From CAXXOK01 sp963664595 (GTDB taxonomy: Bacteria; Bacillota; Clostridia; Christensenellales; Aristaeellaceae): a DNA stretch of 64,000 bases. Positions 52,234-61,412 of this stretch are shown here, in pieces. How positions within the stretch are numbered: position 1 is the stretch's first letter; the number at the start of each line of letters is the position of its first letter. The position numbers and the translations under genes are program-made. The DNA is taken from NCBI GenBank assembly GCA_963664595.2, contig CAXXOK010000011.1:629299-693298 (forward strand), read 5' to 3'. The notes beneath the pieces are model-generated. The model made no database searches. It worked only from the letters and a program-made list of their open reading frames with translations, and was not told where the DNA came from.

Positions 52234-53517
52234 TTAACCGTACAACAGTGTGGGAATCCACATGGAGAATGGCGACCAGTACGCGCACAGGAACAGCACA
52301 ATGATAATGCCGATCACATACGGCAGTACCGCCTTGGATAGATCCATCAGATCTACCTTGGTAATGGAGCACACCGCGTACAGGCTCATGCCCACCGGCG
52401 GGGTCAACAGCCCTACCATGCTGGCCAGCACAATCACCACGCCGAACTGCACCTGGTCCATCCCGATCTGCGCCACAATCGGCAAGAAGATGGGCGTCAC
52501 GATCAGGATCACCGCCGTGCCCTCCAAAAACATGCCCAGCACCAGCAAAATCCCGATGATGATCAGGATGAGCATCTGCGGGTTCTGCGTAATGCTCAGC
52601 AGTCCCGCGATGATCTGGTCAGGGATACGCAGCCGGATCATAAACCATGCCAGGAAGTTGGCCACAGCAATGATAAACAGCGTTTTGCAGCTGGTAAGCA
52701 GGCTGTCGTACAGCACCTTGAGCAGGCCCTTGAACGTGAGCTGCTTGTACACCACACAGCTCAGGAAAAACGCGTAGAACGTGGCCACAATGGCCGCCTC
52801 GGTAGGCGTAAAGATGCCGCAGAGGATGCCGCCGACAATGATCACGATCGTCGTCAGGCTCGGCAGCGCCTCCCACAGATATTTCAGCCGCAGCCGCCAC
52901 GGCATTTTGGGGCTAACGGGATATTTCCGCTTTTTGGAGATGAAGTATACGCAGATCGACATTGCCAGCGCCATCAGCAAACCGGGGATGAACCCAGCCG
53001 CAAACAGCCGCGGCACCGTAGTGGACGTAAACGAGGAATACACCACAAACGGGATGGACGGCGGAATCACCGGCCCGATGGTGGACGATGCCGCCGTGAT
53101 GGACGCCGAAAAGGTTTCGTCAAACCCCGCGTCGTTCATTGCCTTGATCTCAATCGAGCCCAGACCCGCGGCATCGGCCACCGCCGCGCCGGACATGCCC
53201 GAAAAAATAACGCTGGAGACCACGTTCACCTGCCCCAGCCCGCCCGGCCAGTGCCCGACCATGGCCTTGGCAAAGTTGAAAATGCGGTCGGTAATCCCGC
53301 CGCAGTTCATCAGGTTTCCCGCGAGAATAAAAAACGGGATCGCCAGCATCGTAAATCCCGTGGTTCCGTAAAATACGCGCTGCGCCAGCGCGGGCAGCAG
53401 CTTGGTCATATCCAGCGCCACAAACGCCCCGGCGCTGGTAATGCCCATGGCCACGCACACCGGAACCCCGATAAACATCAGCGCCAGCAGCACCAGGCAG
53501 ACAATCAGTGCAACCAT
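52234..53517 (-). CDS. TRAP transporter large permease (DctM)
   Basis: A 427-residue membrane protein with about 12 hydrophobic helices (VALIVCLVLLALMFIGVPV to IIIVLFLCAYWSPF). DctM signatures: MLAIPFFILAGNLMNCGGIT, GQVNVVSSVIFSGMSGAAVAD, TIGPVIPPSIPFVVYSS and MFLEGTAVILIVTPIFLPI. Imports a carboxylate-type substrate using a Na+ gradient together with DctP and DctQ. A GTG or upstream codon is not needed: the ATG at 53517 has a GGAGG site. 299 bp separate it from dctP, containing an R3 copy. Confidence 0.92.
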   Translation of the reverse strand: MVALIVCLVLLALMFIGVPVCVAMGITSAGAFVALDMTKLLPALAQRVFYGTTGFTMLAIPFFILAGNLMNCGGITDRIFNFAKAMVGHWPGGLGQVNVVSSVIFSGMSGAAVADAAGLGSIEIKAMNDAGFDETFSASITAASSTIGPVIPPSIPFVVYSSFTSTTVPRLFAAGFIPGLLMALAMSICVYFISKKRKYPVSPKMPWRLRLKYLWEALPSLTTIVIIVGGILCGIFTPTEAAIVATFYAFFLSCVVYKQLTFKGLLKVLYDSLLTSCKTLFIIAVANFLAWFMIRLRIPDQIIAGLLSITQNPQMLILIIIGILLVLGMFLEGTAVILIVTPIFLPIVAQIGMDQVQFGVVIVLASMVGLLTPPVGMSLYAVCSITKVDLMDLSKAVLPYVIGIIIVLFLCAYWSPFSMWIPTLLYG

Positions 53518-53649
53518 AGCGTGGGGAGCCTCCTTCGTTCAGTTTTGCCATTTCAGGAAAACAGGCAGGGCGCAAAGCATCCCCACCCGGTTCAATCCCG
53601 CTGAACCCAGCCTTACCATTAAACACGCCAAACCCAAGTCCAGCGCAGG

Positions 53650-53810
53650 GAAATGAGGATGAAAGAACGTGCATGCCGGCGAATCAGATTTTCGTCAGGT
53701 TGCGCCCGCGGGTCCCGAAGGCGTAGCGACGCTACGTTGAGGGTCCCGCAGGCGCAAGATGGCGGAAATCGGATCGCCCGCATGTGCGTGCTTTTGTCCT
53801 CGTTTTCCGA
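53650..53810 (-). repeat. Dispersed repeat R3, copy 3 (large imperfect hairpin)
   Basis: An imperfect inverted repeat spanning about 150 bp: GAATCAGATTTTCGTCAGGTTGCGCC on one side, GGCGCAAGATGGCGGAAATCGGATCG on the other (shown in parts), with GGTCCCGAAGGCGTAGCG / CGCTACGTTGAGGGTCCC at the centre. Overall layout and patches (GTCAGATT/GTCAGGTT, GTAGCG) match the R3 copies at 25010 and 36020. It lies inside the TRAP operon between dctP and dctM, so the hairpin may lower downstream expression. Confidence 0.6.
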
Positions 53811-53816
53811 AGCGGG

Positions 53817-54830
53817 TTACTCCGCAGTGCTGTCTACGATTTCAAGGAACTTGGCCAGCATGCTGCCGTCGGTATCTCCGGCGTATGCGGATACGGCTGC
53901 CCAGGCGGGTTCCATCTTGGCTTTGAAGAGGGAGAGGTCAACCGTGGTCACGGTGACGCCGTTCTCTTCCAGGATGGCGACATAGTTGGCTTCCGCTTCC
54001 TGGATGAGGGAGCGCATCAGGTCGCGGGCATACACGTTGGCTTCCTGAATCCAGCCCTGCTGCTCTGCGGTGAGGCTGTTCCACCAGTCGTTGTTCACCG
54101 TCAGGTTTACGCTTTCCCAGGTGTGGCGGGTGAGGCTGACGTATTTCTGGTTTACTTCCCACATCTTGAAGCTCACGATGGTGGCGATGGGGTTCTCCTG
54201 GCCGTCAAAGGTTCCCTGTTTCAGGGCGGGCAGCAGCTCGGTGAAGGCTAGGGGCTGCACGGTGGCGCCCAGCGCTTCGAAGCAGGCTACCTTCTGCACT
54301 TCGGAGGGGGTGCGCAGGAGCAGGCCTTCCACATCCTCGGGGGTTTTCACTTCACGCACGGAGTTGGTCAGCATCCGGAAACCATAGTCCCACGCGCCCA
54401 GGTTATGCAGGCCCGCGGCTTCCAGCGTGCCGTCGTTCACCCACTCGGCAAAGGGGCCGTCCACCACGGCATAGGCCTGGTCATATCCGGAGAACATGTA
54501 CGGCGCGGTGACAAACGCATAGCGGATGTCGAATTTGTCCAGCGTGCCCTGGGATACCAGGCAGGCTTCGATCAGGCCCTGCTGGGTCTGCTCGATCATT
54601 TCCTTGGCGTTGCCCAGTACGCTGTCCTCGCGGACGTCCACTTCAATTTCCCCGCCGGATAGCTCGGCCACTTTATCGGCAAAGGCCTGGGCCGCGGTGC
54701 CCAGAGGATCGCCGGTCTCCGGCAGCTTGCCGAAGTGGCCCAGCGTCATCGTTACGGCGGCGGCATTCGCCATCGCTGCCATCCCCAGCGCCAGGGTCAG
54801 CACAAGGATCCACGCAAATACTTTCTTCAT
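53817..54830 (-). CDS. TRAP transporter substrate-binding protein (DctP)
   Basis: A 337-residue periplasmic-type binding protein, here membrane-associated or secreted. Signal peptide MKKVFAWILVLTLALGMAAMANA (no lipobox Cys). DctP motifs: LGTAAQAFADKVAELSGGEI, DVREDSVLGNAKEMIEQTQQG, VREVKTPEDVEGLLLRTP, FTELLPALKQGTFDGQENP. An Arg in RTPSEVQ and the DGQENP loop are typical substrate-carboxylate contacts. First gene of the minus-strand TRAP operon; start at 54830 follows GGGAGG. Likely substrate: a sugar acid or related carboxylate. Confidence 0.92.
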   Translation of the reverse strand: MKKVFAWILVLTLALGMAAMANAAAVTMTLGHFGKLPETGDPLGTAAQAFADKVAELSGGEIEVDVREDSVLGNAKEMIEQTQQGLIEACLVSQGTLDKFDIRYAFVTAPYMFSGYDQAYAVVDGPFAEWVNDGTLEAAGLHNLGAWDYGFRMLTNSVREVKTPEDVEGLLLRTPSEVQKVACFEALGATVQPLAFTELLPALKQGTFDGQENPIATIVSFKMWEVNQKYVSLTRHTWESVNLTVNNDWWNSLTAEQQGWIQEANVYARDLMRSLIQEAEANYVAILEENGVTVTTVDLSLFKAKMEPAWAAVSAYAGDTDGSMLAKFLEIVDSTAE

Positions 54831-54919
54831 TGCAGATAGTCCTCCCATAAAGTATGTTTATTTGGAAACAGCCATCTCGCTGTTCACCATGCACATTAGT
54901 TGCATTGATTCTATGCTGT

Positions 54920-54990
54920 ATTCTATTCAAACCATTGAATCACAACAAATTATGACGACTATATCTTGTATCCACTCAAACTTGTATCCA
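54920..54990 (-). promoter_or_regulatory. TRAP operon promoter and candidate GntR operators
   Basis: Minus strand: TTGTTG (54948-54943), 17 bp, TAGAAT (54925-54920), about 90 bp before dctP. Two identical direct repeats TTGTATCCA (plus-strand reading; 54966-54974 and 54982-54990) lie just upstream. Their ATACAA core also appears twice before gntR. Confidence 0.6.
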
Positions 54991-55211
54991 TATTATTGCA
55001 CAACACAAAATAGATGTCAATAGCCAGATTGCCATCTACGGAAGTTTTTGGCCGCGTAGTCTTCACCCTGCGCAAAGCGCCCCGGAGGCCGCGAAACAGA
55101 CAGCGTATGGCGAACATTTCTCAGGATTCTGGTAATCAAAAACAGGCGCCGGAGGGATGCGCATGCCCTTCGGTCACTTCAGCCAAACTAAAATAGCCGT
55201 GTAATTAATAT

Positions 55212-55246
55212 GGCCGGAAGAATGCTTCGCAAACTTCCGGCCATGT
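55212..55246 (-). terminator. Terminator-like hairpin downstream of the UbiA gene
   Basis: ATGGCCGGAAG and CTTCCGGCCAT form an 11-bp perfect stem with a 13-base loop, about 155 bp past the UbiA stop on the minus strand, followed by TTAATTAC. No gene is seen in 54831-55401 apart from this and the TRAP promoter. Confidence 0.6.
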
Positions 55247-55401
55247 CTTTGATAAGGTTTTCAGGATATTTCGACCTGATTCGTATCCGTGAAAAGCAAT
55301 CAAAACCAATCGCTTGAAATACTTCCGTCAGCCCGCTGCAGATTTATCCGATCCGATTTTATCCGCCGCCCGCCGCGTGTGCGCGGATTCCCCGTTTCCG
55401 C

Positions 55402-56265
55402 CTAAAAATACACAATCAAGAACAGCGTAAGGCCCAGCAGCGCCACCAGCGCCATCAGCAGCTTATCCTTCAGGACTACCTCCACGGGGTCGCCGTCGGA
55501 TTTGCCCTCCACATCCATGCTGTATTTGAAAAAGATCAGGATCACCAGCGGCACCGTCCACACCACCTGCTCACCGCCCACATGCAGTATGGTGCCCGCG
55601 TCCACCGACCACAGCGAGTAAAACACAATGCCCAGCGTCACGCACATCAGCATGTTCTTGTCCAGAAATCCCTGCGTGTAAAATTTCAGCACCGGGCGGG
55701 TATCATCCGTCGGCTCATTGTGCCGAATCTCGCCGCGCCGCTTGCCAAGGCCCAAATAAAAGGCGATCGCAATCACCATCAGGTACATCCAGCCGGAAAT
55801 GGGAATATCCGTAAATACCGATCCGTACAGCACCCGCAGCAAATAGCCCGAGGCCAGAATGGCGATATCCACAATGGGCACATTCTTCAGCCCCATGCTG
55901 TAAACTATGTTGATCACCAGGTATACCGCCGGGATCAGCCAGAACATCAGCCCGCCGCCCGCCGCCACGATGAGTGCTGCCGTGCCCGCAATCAACAGCC
56001 CGCAGATGATGCCCGCCTGCGTTTTGCTGATCTCGCCGGAGGCAATGGGCCGCTTGCACTTTGTGGGGTGGATCCGGTCCCGCTCCGCGTCCCGGATATC
56101 GTTGATAATGTAGACCGCCGAGGAAATCAGGCAAAAGATGGCAAACGCGAGCAGGCTTTTGAGCAGCAGATCAACCGCCGAAATTCTTTTGGCAAAGAAC
56201 AGTGGCAGGAAGATCAATCCGTTTTTCATGTAATGCTTCACGCGAAGCAGCCGCAGATATTTCAT
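55402..56265 (-). CDS. UbiA-family prenyltransferase, decaprenyl-phosphate phosphoribosyltransferase-like
   Basis: An integral membrane transferase of 287 residues with about nine hydrophobic helices. The first Asp-rich motif is INDIRDAERDR (Asn55, Asp56, Asp59, Asp63) followed by HPTKCKRPIASGEIS, the signature of the DprA/UbiA-type polyprenyl-phosphate phosphoribosyl transferases. A second acidic region with YLGLGKRRGEI then KFYTQGFLD is also typical. It would transfer a phosphoribosyl or prenyl group to a lipid carrier in wall or lipid synthesis. Precise substrate is by family only. Confidence 0.85.
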   Translation of the reverse strand: MKYLRLLRVKHYMKNGLIFLPLFFAKRISAVDLLLKSLLAFAIFCLISSAVYIINDIRDAERDRIHPTKCKRPIASGEISKTQAGIICGLLIAGTAALIVAAGGGLMFWLIPAVYLVINIVYSMGLKNVPIVDIAILASGYLLRVLYGSVFTDIPISGWMYLMVIAIAFYLGLGKRRGEIRHNEPTDDTRPVLKFYTQGFLDKNMLMCVTLGIVFYSLWSVDAGTILHVGGEQVVWTVPLVILIFFKYSMDVEGKSDGDPVEVVLKDKLLMALVALLGLTLFLIVYF

Positions 56266-56671
56266 ACGTTTCCCCCGCTATATTCCTTTATATGCTTATC
56301 ATATCACGCCCCCTGCCGCCTTGCAACAGCACGCCGTTGCAGAGGATCCGCATTTTTTCCGCGCGTATGCCACCGTTTTCATCCCGCATAGCCAACAATA
56401 GCATACGCAAAATCAGCGGAGCGTGGTACACTGTACGGGAATATCACAGCACCACGGCGGTGGACGCAGGCTCCGCGCCCTCAGCCCCCGCCGCCCACAC
56501 GCAGGGCAAGGGACGCTGTGCGCTAAAAGCGCTTCGTATCCGCACCGCGCCGCAATCCGGCGGCCTAAAACCCGCTCGGGCGGCAACCCTCCGCAGCACT
56601 CCTCCGGCGTCCGCGCCGCGGGCAAGCGGTATCCTTGTGAAAGTTTTTAACAATATAGGGAGGCTTCATCC
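56266..56671. other. Noncoding GC-rich stretch
   Basis: About 405 bp without a supported gene. Short frames exist on both strands but none has a plausible ribosome site or protein-like composition. A GGGAGG site at 56658-56663 belongs to the deacetylase gene. Confidence 0.5.
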
Positions 56672-57478
56672 ATGAACACGGTCATCTCCTGTTTCCCCGG
56701 TGGAAAAAACAAATGCCTGACCATGAGCTACGACGACGGCGTGTGGCAGGACAAACGGCTGATCGATATCTTCAACCGCAACGGCATCAAGGGCACGTTT
56801 CACCTGAACTCCGCCATGCTGGGCAAGGCGGAACGCTATCTCAAGCCCGACGAGGTGCTCAACGTGTACCGGGGCCACGAGGTATCCTGCCACACGGCTA
56901 CGCATCCGTGTATCACCCGCTGCCCGCTGCCCAACGTGGCGCAGGAGGTGCTTGCCGACCGGATCAATCTGGAAGCCACCTTCGGCTACCCCGTGCGCGG
57001 TATGAGCTATCCCTTCGGCGTGCATTCCGAGGCCATCCGTACCCTGCTTCCGTCGCTGGGCGTATTCTATTCCCGCGTGGTAGGCGATAGCTTTGCCTTT
57101 GATATGCCCACGGATTTCCTGCAGTGGAAGGCCACCTGCCACCATAACCACCGCCTGCTGGAGATGGCCGACCGCTTTTTGATGCCCGACCGGATGATCC
57201 ACCAGCAATTGTTCTATGTGTGGGGCCACAGCTACGAGTTTGATAACGACGGCAACTGGGACCTGATCGAAGCATTCTGCCAAACGGTAAGCGGCAAGGA
57301 GGATACCTGGTACGCCACCAACATTGAAATCTATGACGCCGTGCAAACCTGGGAGCGCCTGCAATTTGCCGCGGACAATTCCTTTGTGTATAATCCCTCC
57401 GCCGCCTCCGCCTGGATACGCGTCAACCATGGCAATCCTGTGGAGATACCCGGCGGCCGCCAGGTATCACTGGGATAA
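56672..57478 (+). CDS. Polysaccharide deacetylase (NodB-homology)
   Basis: A 268-residue metal-dependent deacetylase of the CE4 type. Metal-ligand motifs: TMSYDDG with Asp21-Asp22, and HTATHP with His74 and His78. Later motif: PVRGMSYPFGVHSEAI, and a late His in HSYEFDNDG. No signal peptide is visible, so it may act inside the cell or on a cytoplasmic/nucleoside-linked substrate rather than wall polysaccharide. Start follows GGGAGG. Confidence 0.85.
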   Translation: MNTVISCFPGGKNKCLTMSYDDGVWQDKRLIDIFNRNGIKGTFHLNSAMLGKAERYLKPDEVLNVYRGHEVSCHTATHPCITRCPLPNVAQEVLADRINLEATFGYPVRGMSYPFGVHSEAIRTLLPSLGVFYSRVVGDSFAFDMPTDFLQWKATCHHNHRLLEMADRFLMPDRMIHQQLFYVWGHSYEFDNDGNWDLIEAFCQTVSGKEDTWYATNIEIYDAVQTWERLQFAADNSFVYNPSAASAWIRVNHGNPVEIPGGRQVSLG

Positions 57479-57510
57479 TCCGCCAGAAAAAGGCCGCTAA
57501 AAAGTATAAA

Positions 57511-57681
57511 TGAAGGGTCCAGGGCCGATGGCCCTGGTCAGGGTGCAGGGGCGAAGCCCTTGCCGGGGATTGGGGTGGAACCCAAAGCCTTGTTTCGTAA
57601 CCCTCCTTGCCAAAGCGAGCGAACAGCGCCGAAGGCGCTATAAAGCGAGCGGCGATAGCGACCCGATGGTGTTCTTTAACA
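57511..57681 (+). repeat. R repeat copy 7 (deacetylase locus)
   Basis: Plus orientation. Its first hairpin is CCAGGGC-CGATG-GCCCTGG and its second GCAGGGGCGAAGCCCTTGC, in which both loop-closing T-A pairs of other copies are C-G pairs. Not flanked by a duplicated hairpin. The right half repeats in the next feature. Confidence 0.8.
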
Positions 57682-57700
57682 AGCCAACGCATGTGTCATA

Positions 57701-57802
57701 ACCCCAAAAGCCTTGTTTCGTAACCCCCCTGCCAAAGCGAGCGAACAGCGCCAAAGGCGCTATGAAGCGAGCGGCGATAGCAGCCCCAAACGGTCCATAC
57801 AC
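57701..57802 (+). repeat. Partial R repeat copy 8
   Basis: The right half of R (from ACCCCAAAAGCCTTG to GCGATAGCAGCCCC) repeated 90 bp after the same part of copy 7 and differing at few positions, so it looks like a local duplication. Ends just before the 57809-57836 palindrome. Confidence 0.75.
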
Positions 57803-57808
57803 AAAAAA

Positions 57809-57836
57809 GAACAACCGGACCGCGGTCCGGTTGTTC
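57809..57836 (-). terminator. Perfect 28-bp palindrome, terminator of the HD-GYP gene
   Basis: Arms GAACAACCGGACCG and its exact complement without a loop; on the minus strand it is followed by TTTTTT. It lies about 50 bp after the stop of the gene at 57887. Confidence 0.8.
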
Positions 57837-57886
57837 ATCCTGCAGGAATGCCCATAGGGCATTCTCTCCATTCGTTCGTCCCTTGC

Positions 57887-59488
57887 CTACGTGTTTTGAT
57901 ACTTCTCGCAGATCGTGAGGATCTGCGAATAATTTTCCATAAAAACCGATACCAGCCGGGGGTCGAACATCTCCCCGCTCTGCTCCTGTAAATAGGACTT
58001 GGCCCGGTGCATGGGCCAGGCCTTTTTGTATACCCGGTCGTTGGTCAGCGCGTCAAATACGTCGGCAATGGACACAATCCGCGCATAAACCGGGATCTCC
58101 TCCCCGGCAAGGCCGCAGGGATATCCGGTTCCGTTCCAGCGCTCGTGGTGGTACATGGCAATCGCCCCCGCCATCCGGGCCATCGGGTGCCGGGCGTTTT
58201 CAAACAGCCGCCCGCCGATCAGCGTATGCGTTTTGATGTGCTCAAACTCCTCCGGCGTAAGCCTTCCGGGCTTGAGCAGTACGGAGTCCTTCACGCCGAT
58301 CTTGCCCACGTCGTGCATCATGCTGGCAATGCGAAAGTCGCGCATCTCATGCTTTTCCATCCCCACCTGCATGGCAATCAGGCACGATATGGCGGATACG
58401 CGCACCACGTGGTTGCCCGTTTCCCCATCGCGCACCTCCACAATGCCGGATACGCGCTTGAGGATCTCGGAAAGCGCGTCGTCGGCATCCTGTTTCATCA
58501 GGTAGCTGTCCAGCGCCAGCGAAAGGTTGCGCAAAAAGAGGTTGATGTATTTTTCGGAGATGTCGTTTATCTCTCCGGTCACGATATACAGATAGCTTTC
58601 CTCGTGGTTTTTCACAGTCGGCGTGTGCTGCCCCACAAAGCAGCACCCGGTCCGCTTGCCGCCCGGCTCGCACACAACCAGCTGCTGGTCGATGTTCGCC
58701 ACGCTGGACAGATCAATTTCCAATTCCCTCTCAATCTGTCCGGCGTCCGCGCCCTCAAGCGCCTTCAAAACGCCGGTTGCCAGCAGCACCGTATACTCGT
58801 CCATCCCGCTGCGGCCGTCCTTGCTGGGCCGTTTGCGGATCACCAGCATATCGGAGGCGTTGTTGACGTTTGCGACCCGCTTCACCAGATCGCCGAGAAA
58901 TTCCGACAGGTTCAGGCAATCGTAGCCAAAAAGGATGCTCGTGGACTTGATGGCCCTTTCCAGCCCGTTCCTGAAATAATTAATCCGGTTGATATCCCGG
59001 TAATTGCGCAAACAGGCCAGCACCATGCTGACCAGGTTATTGGACGCCAGCTCCGTTTTCAGCCGGAAGTCATTGATGTCGTACTCCACCATCAGCCGTT
59101 CATCCGGAGCCGTGCCCGGCTGCCGTGTGCGCAGTATAATCCGCGTCATGCTGTTGTTCAGGTCCTCGCGGATATACTTGACTAGCTTCAGCCCCGCCTC
59201 GTCGTTTTCCATCGCGTCATCCAGCAGGAGTACGGCGACAATCTCGCTGTTGCTGTCAATGTATAGCTTTGCGTCCTCCATGGAATACAGATGGATCAGC
59301 TGCACCTTCTGGTTTTCAAAATACAGGTTCTGCAGCGCGGCGGCCGTTATCTGGTGCGTAACCTCCTCATTGTCCACAACCATCACCTGATACGGCGGCA
59401 TGAAATACGGATCCCTGATCTTTCTGTATTTCAGGAAATCCAAATGAAACTGATCGGGTACCAGGTTCAACGCCACGTCGTCACTCAT
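57887..59488 (-). CDS. REC-DUF3369-HD-GYP protein (c-di-GMP phosphodiesterase)
   Basis: A 533-residue protein that likely hydrolyses c-di-GMP. Start at 59488 (MSDDVALNLV) because AAGGGG lies 6 bp upstream. An N-terminal receiver (about 33-160) has a likely phospho-Asp in VAVLLLDDAMENDEAG. A middle region of DUF3369 type (about 165-330) follows. The C-terminal HD-GYP domain (about 340-530) contains MMHDVGKIGVKDSVLL (the HD pair) and HHERWNGTGYPCGL (the GYP motif), with FDALTNDRVYKK. No membrane segment. Opposite activity to the GGDEF protein at 1-2129. Confidence 0.92.
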   Translation of the reverse strand: MSDDVALNLVPDQFHLDFLKYRKIRDPYFMPPYQVMVVDNEEVTHQITAAALQNLYFENQKVQLIHLYSMEDAKLYIDSNSEIVAVLLLDDAMENDEAGLKLVKYIREDLNNSMTRIILRTRQPGTAPDERLMVEYDINDFRLKTELASNNLVSMVLACLRNYRDINRINYFRNGLERAIKSTSILFGYDCLNLSEFLGDLVKRVANVNNASDMLVIRKRPSKDGRSGMDEYTVLLATGVLKALEGADAGQIERELEIDLSSVANIDQQLVVCEPGGKRTGCCFVGQHTPTVKNHEESYLYIVTGEINDISEKYINLFLRNLSLALDSYLMKQDADDALSEILKRVSGIVEVRDGETGNHVVRVSAISCLIAMQVGMEKHEMRDFRIASMMHDVGKIGVKDSVLLKPGRLTPEEFEHIKTHTLIGGRLFENARHPMARMAGAIAMYHHERWNGTGYPCGLAGEEIPVYARIVSIADVFDALTNDRVYKKAWPMHRAKSYLQEQSGEMFDPRLVSVFMENYSQILTICEKYQNT

Positions 59489-59982
59489 GGTTTTCCCCTT
59501 TACAAGCATTCCCGAAGGGCAGGGTACAATTCTGTAATCATCCCGCTCCGGCGCGGCGCGCAGCCGCCGGGAGGCAGGCGCTGTTTCCCGTTTACAAAAG
59601 CCGACCCGCATACCGGGATTCCGGCCAAATGAAACGGAATCTACCCTCCGTTTACGGATAGGGGCGTGCCTTTTTACTGCGCCGAAGACATACCCTTACG
59701 CGATATACAGTGCCAGAATCTGGTGTTTTCGTACGCGAATAAAGCCGTTCGGGTTATTTCAAACCAAGGATGACACTCATTTTGCCGCCCCTGCAATAAG
59801 GCTATTCAATTTGCTCTGCACATTATTCCGCAGCCGAATTTTACCAAATATAGGATATCATATATCATCTTGCTTCGCAATCATTTTCGCCTTGCCAAAT
59901 CTCCGTTTTTCGGTAATTCTTGCGTTTTTTTTCGAATTTTGATATGGTATTCGTAGAAATCGCAACCTGCAAGGAGCGTGCC
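59489..59982. other. Divergent intergenic region (HD-GYP / MscS)
   Basis: Nearly 500 bp, AT-rich between about 59780 and 59930. It must contain promoters for both flanking genes. The palindrome-like GATATCATATATC at about 59850 is the only structure noticed. No gene seen. Confidence 0.5.
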
Positions 59983-61044
59983 ATGGAAGAAATCAAAGCC
60001 TATTTTATGTCCCTTGATCTCACCGCCTGGCTGATCGCCTGCGGGTTGATCGTGCTGGCGTTTTTGATTAAGCGGCCGCTGGCCTCCGCCATTCTGCGCG
60101 CCGTACTGGCCGCCCTCAAGCGCAAAAACGAGGCCCGGGCCGAGGAGCTGCGCAAAAGCCTGAGCAAGCTGCTGGGCTACATCCTGTTTACCGCCATTCT
60201 GCTGGCCGCCCTGCCCTATATCCATTTTTCGGACGCGACCACAACGTTTATCGAGCGGGTGCTCACCACGCTGCTGCTGCTGCTTTCGTTCCTGGCGCTC
60301 TACCGCACGCTGATGATTGCCGTCAACTGGTATTTTGACAGCAACGCCCGGCGCAGGCCGGACCGCTATACCCTCACCGCCCGCAATTTTCTGATCAGCG
60401 GCGTCCGCGTTACGGTGATCGTGATCGCCGCACTGTCCATCCTCACAAGGTGGGTGGGCAACCTGTCCGGGCTGATCGCCGGGCTTGGCATCTCCAGCCT
60501 GGCCGTGGCCCTGGCCGCGCAGGACAGCCTGAGCAATTTCTTCGGTTCCATTTCCATCATGCTGGATAAGCCCTTCGACGTAGGCGATTATATCGTCGTC
60601 TCCGGCGATCTGGAGGGCAATGTGGAGCATGTGGGCCTGCGCTCCACGCGCATCCGCCAGCTGGGCGGCAGCCTGGTGTCCGTGCCCAACGCCACCCTGG
60701 CCAGCGCCGTTTTGTATAATGAAACCAAGCGCTCCCAGCGGCGCGTGCACCTCACCGTGGGCCTGGAATACCAAACGCCCGATGACCGCCTTACGGCATT
60801 CGTCCAGGCCGTGGAAGCGCTGCTGCAAAATGATCCGGATGTTCTGGACGACAGCATCAAGGTGTGGTTTGACGCTTTTGCCGATTCCGCCCTCAACATC
60901 GGTATCATCTACCGCGCCCGCAAGCCCGTGTATTACGATATGCTCACCGTGCGGGACCGCGTCAACCACGCCATCCTGCTGGCCGCCAAGGACGCGGGCG
61001 TCTCCTTCGCCTTCCCGTCCGTAAGCGTGTATCAGGCGGAATAA
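59983..61044 (+). CDS. MscS-family mechanosensitive channel
   Basis: A 353-residue membrane channel that opens under membrane tension. Start at 59983 (MEEIKAYFMSLD) after AAGGAG. Three hydrophobic segments at the N-terminus (AWLIACGLIVLAFLI, LGYILFTAILLAALPYIHF, LLLLLSFLALYRTLMIAV) and the pore helix region LIAGLGISSLAVALAAQDSL followed by SNFFGSISIMLDKPFDVGDY, the MscS beta-domain signature. Normal length for small MscS proteins. Its terminator region is occupied by R copies 9 and 10. Confidence 0.9.
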   Translation: MEEIKAYFMSLDLTAWLIACGLIVLAFLIKRPLASAILRAVLAALKRKNEARAEELRKSLSKLLGYILFTAILLAALPYIHFSDATTTFIERVLTTLLLLLSFLALYRTLMIAVNWYFDSNARRRPDRYTLTARNFLISGVRVTVIVIAALSILTRWVGNLSGLIAGLGISSLAVALAAQDSLSNFFGSISIMLDKPFDVGDYIVVSGDLEGNVEHVGLRSTRIRQLGGSLVSVPNATLASAVLYNETKRSQRRVHLTVGLEYQTPDDRLTAFVQAVEALLQNDPDVLDDSIKVWFDAFADSALNIGIIYRARKPVYYDMLTVRDRVNHAILLAAKDAGVSFAFPSVSVYQAE

Positions 61045-61068
61045 AATCATGCTGGGATAACCCCAAGT

Positions 61069-61088
61069 AAGCGCTGAATCAAGCGCTT
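61069..61088. repeat. Hairpin H0 after mscS
   Basis: AAGCGCT, loop GAATCA, AGCGCTT. It differs in sequence from the hairpins at 61276 and 62821, so R copy 9 is flanked by unlike hairpins. Confidence 0.5.
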
Positions 61089-61093
61089 CAGCC

Positions 61094-61272
61094 TGTCAAA
61101 GAACCTCTTCGGGTCGTTATCGCCACTCGCTTCATAGCGCCTTGGGCGCTGTTCGCTCGCTTACCCCTTTTGTTGTAACGTAAGCCTTTGGGGTTCCACC
61201 CCTATCCCCGGCAGGGGTTTCACCCCTGCACCCTGACCAGGACTTTCAGCCCTGGACCCCTCTTTTTGACAG
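61094..61272 (-). repeat. R repeat copy 9
   Basis: Minus orientation, 179 bp. Second hairpin GCAGGGG/CCCCTGC is fully Watson-Crick. Lies between H0 and the first GAGCCGCC hairpin. Confidence 0.85.
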
Positions 61273-61275
61273 CAT

Positions 61276-61304
61276 GAGCCGCCAGGCACAATATCCGGCG
61301 GCTC
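61276..61304. terminator. Hairpin H1 (GAGCCGCC type), mscS locus
   Basis: GAGCCGCCAGG, loop CACAATA, TCCGGCGGCTC: a long stem with one weak pair. Similar sequence without the mismatch at 62819-62844. Confidence 0.65.
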
Positions 61305-61308
61305 AGGC

Positions 61309-61412
61309 TGTCAAAGAACCTCTTCGGGTCGTTATCGCCGCTCGCTTCATAGCGCCTTCGGCGCTGTTCGCTCGCTTACCCCTTTGTTGTTACGCAAGCC
61401 TTTGGGGTTCCA
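61309..61412 (-). repeat. R repeat copy 10, first part (interrupted by IS)
   Basis: Minus orientation; the first 104 bp up to GGGGTTCCA, then the IS481 element. It resumes at 62736-62814 with GGAACCCCAATCCCC. Together both parts make one normal R. Confidence 0.85.

Noticed and set aside
57511..57836. The 28-bp palindrome at 57809 as a flanking duplicate hairpin for R copies 7 and 8
   Set aside because: No second copy of this palindrome lies on the other side of R; it is simply the HD-GYP terminator.
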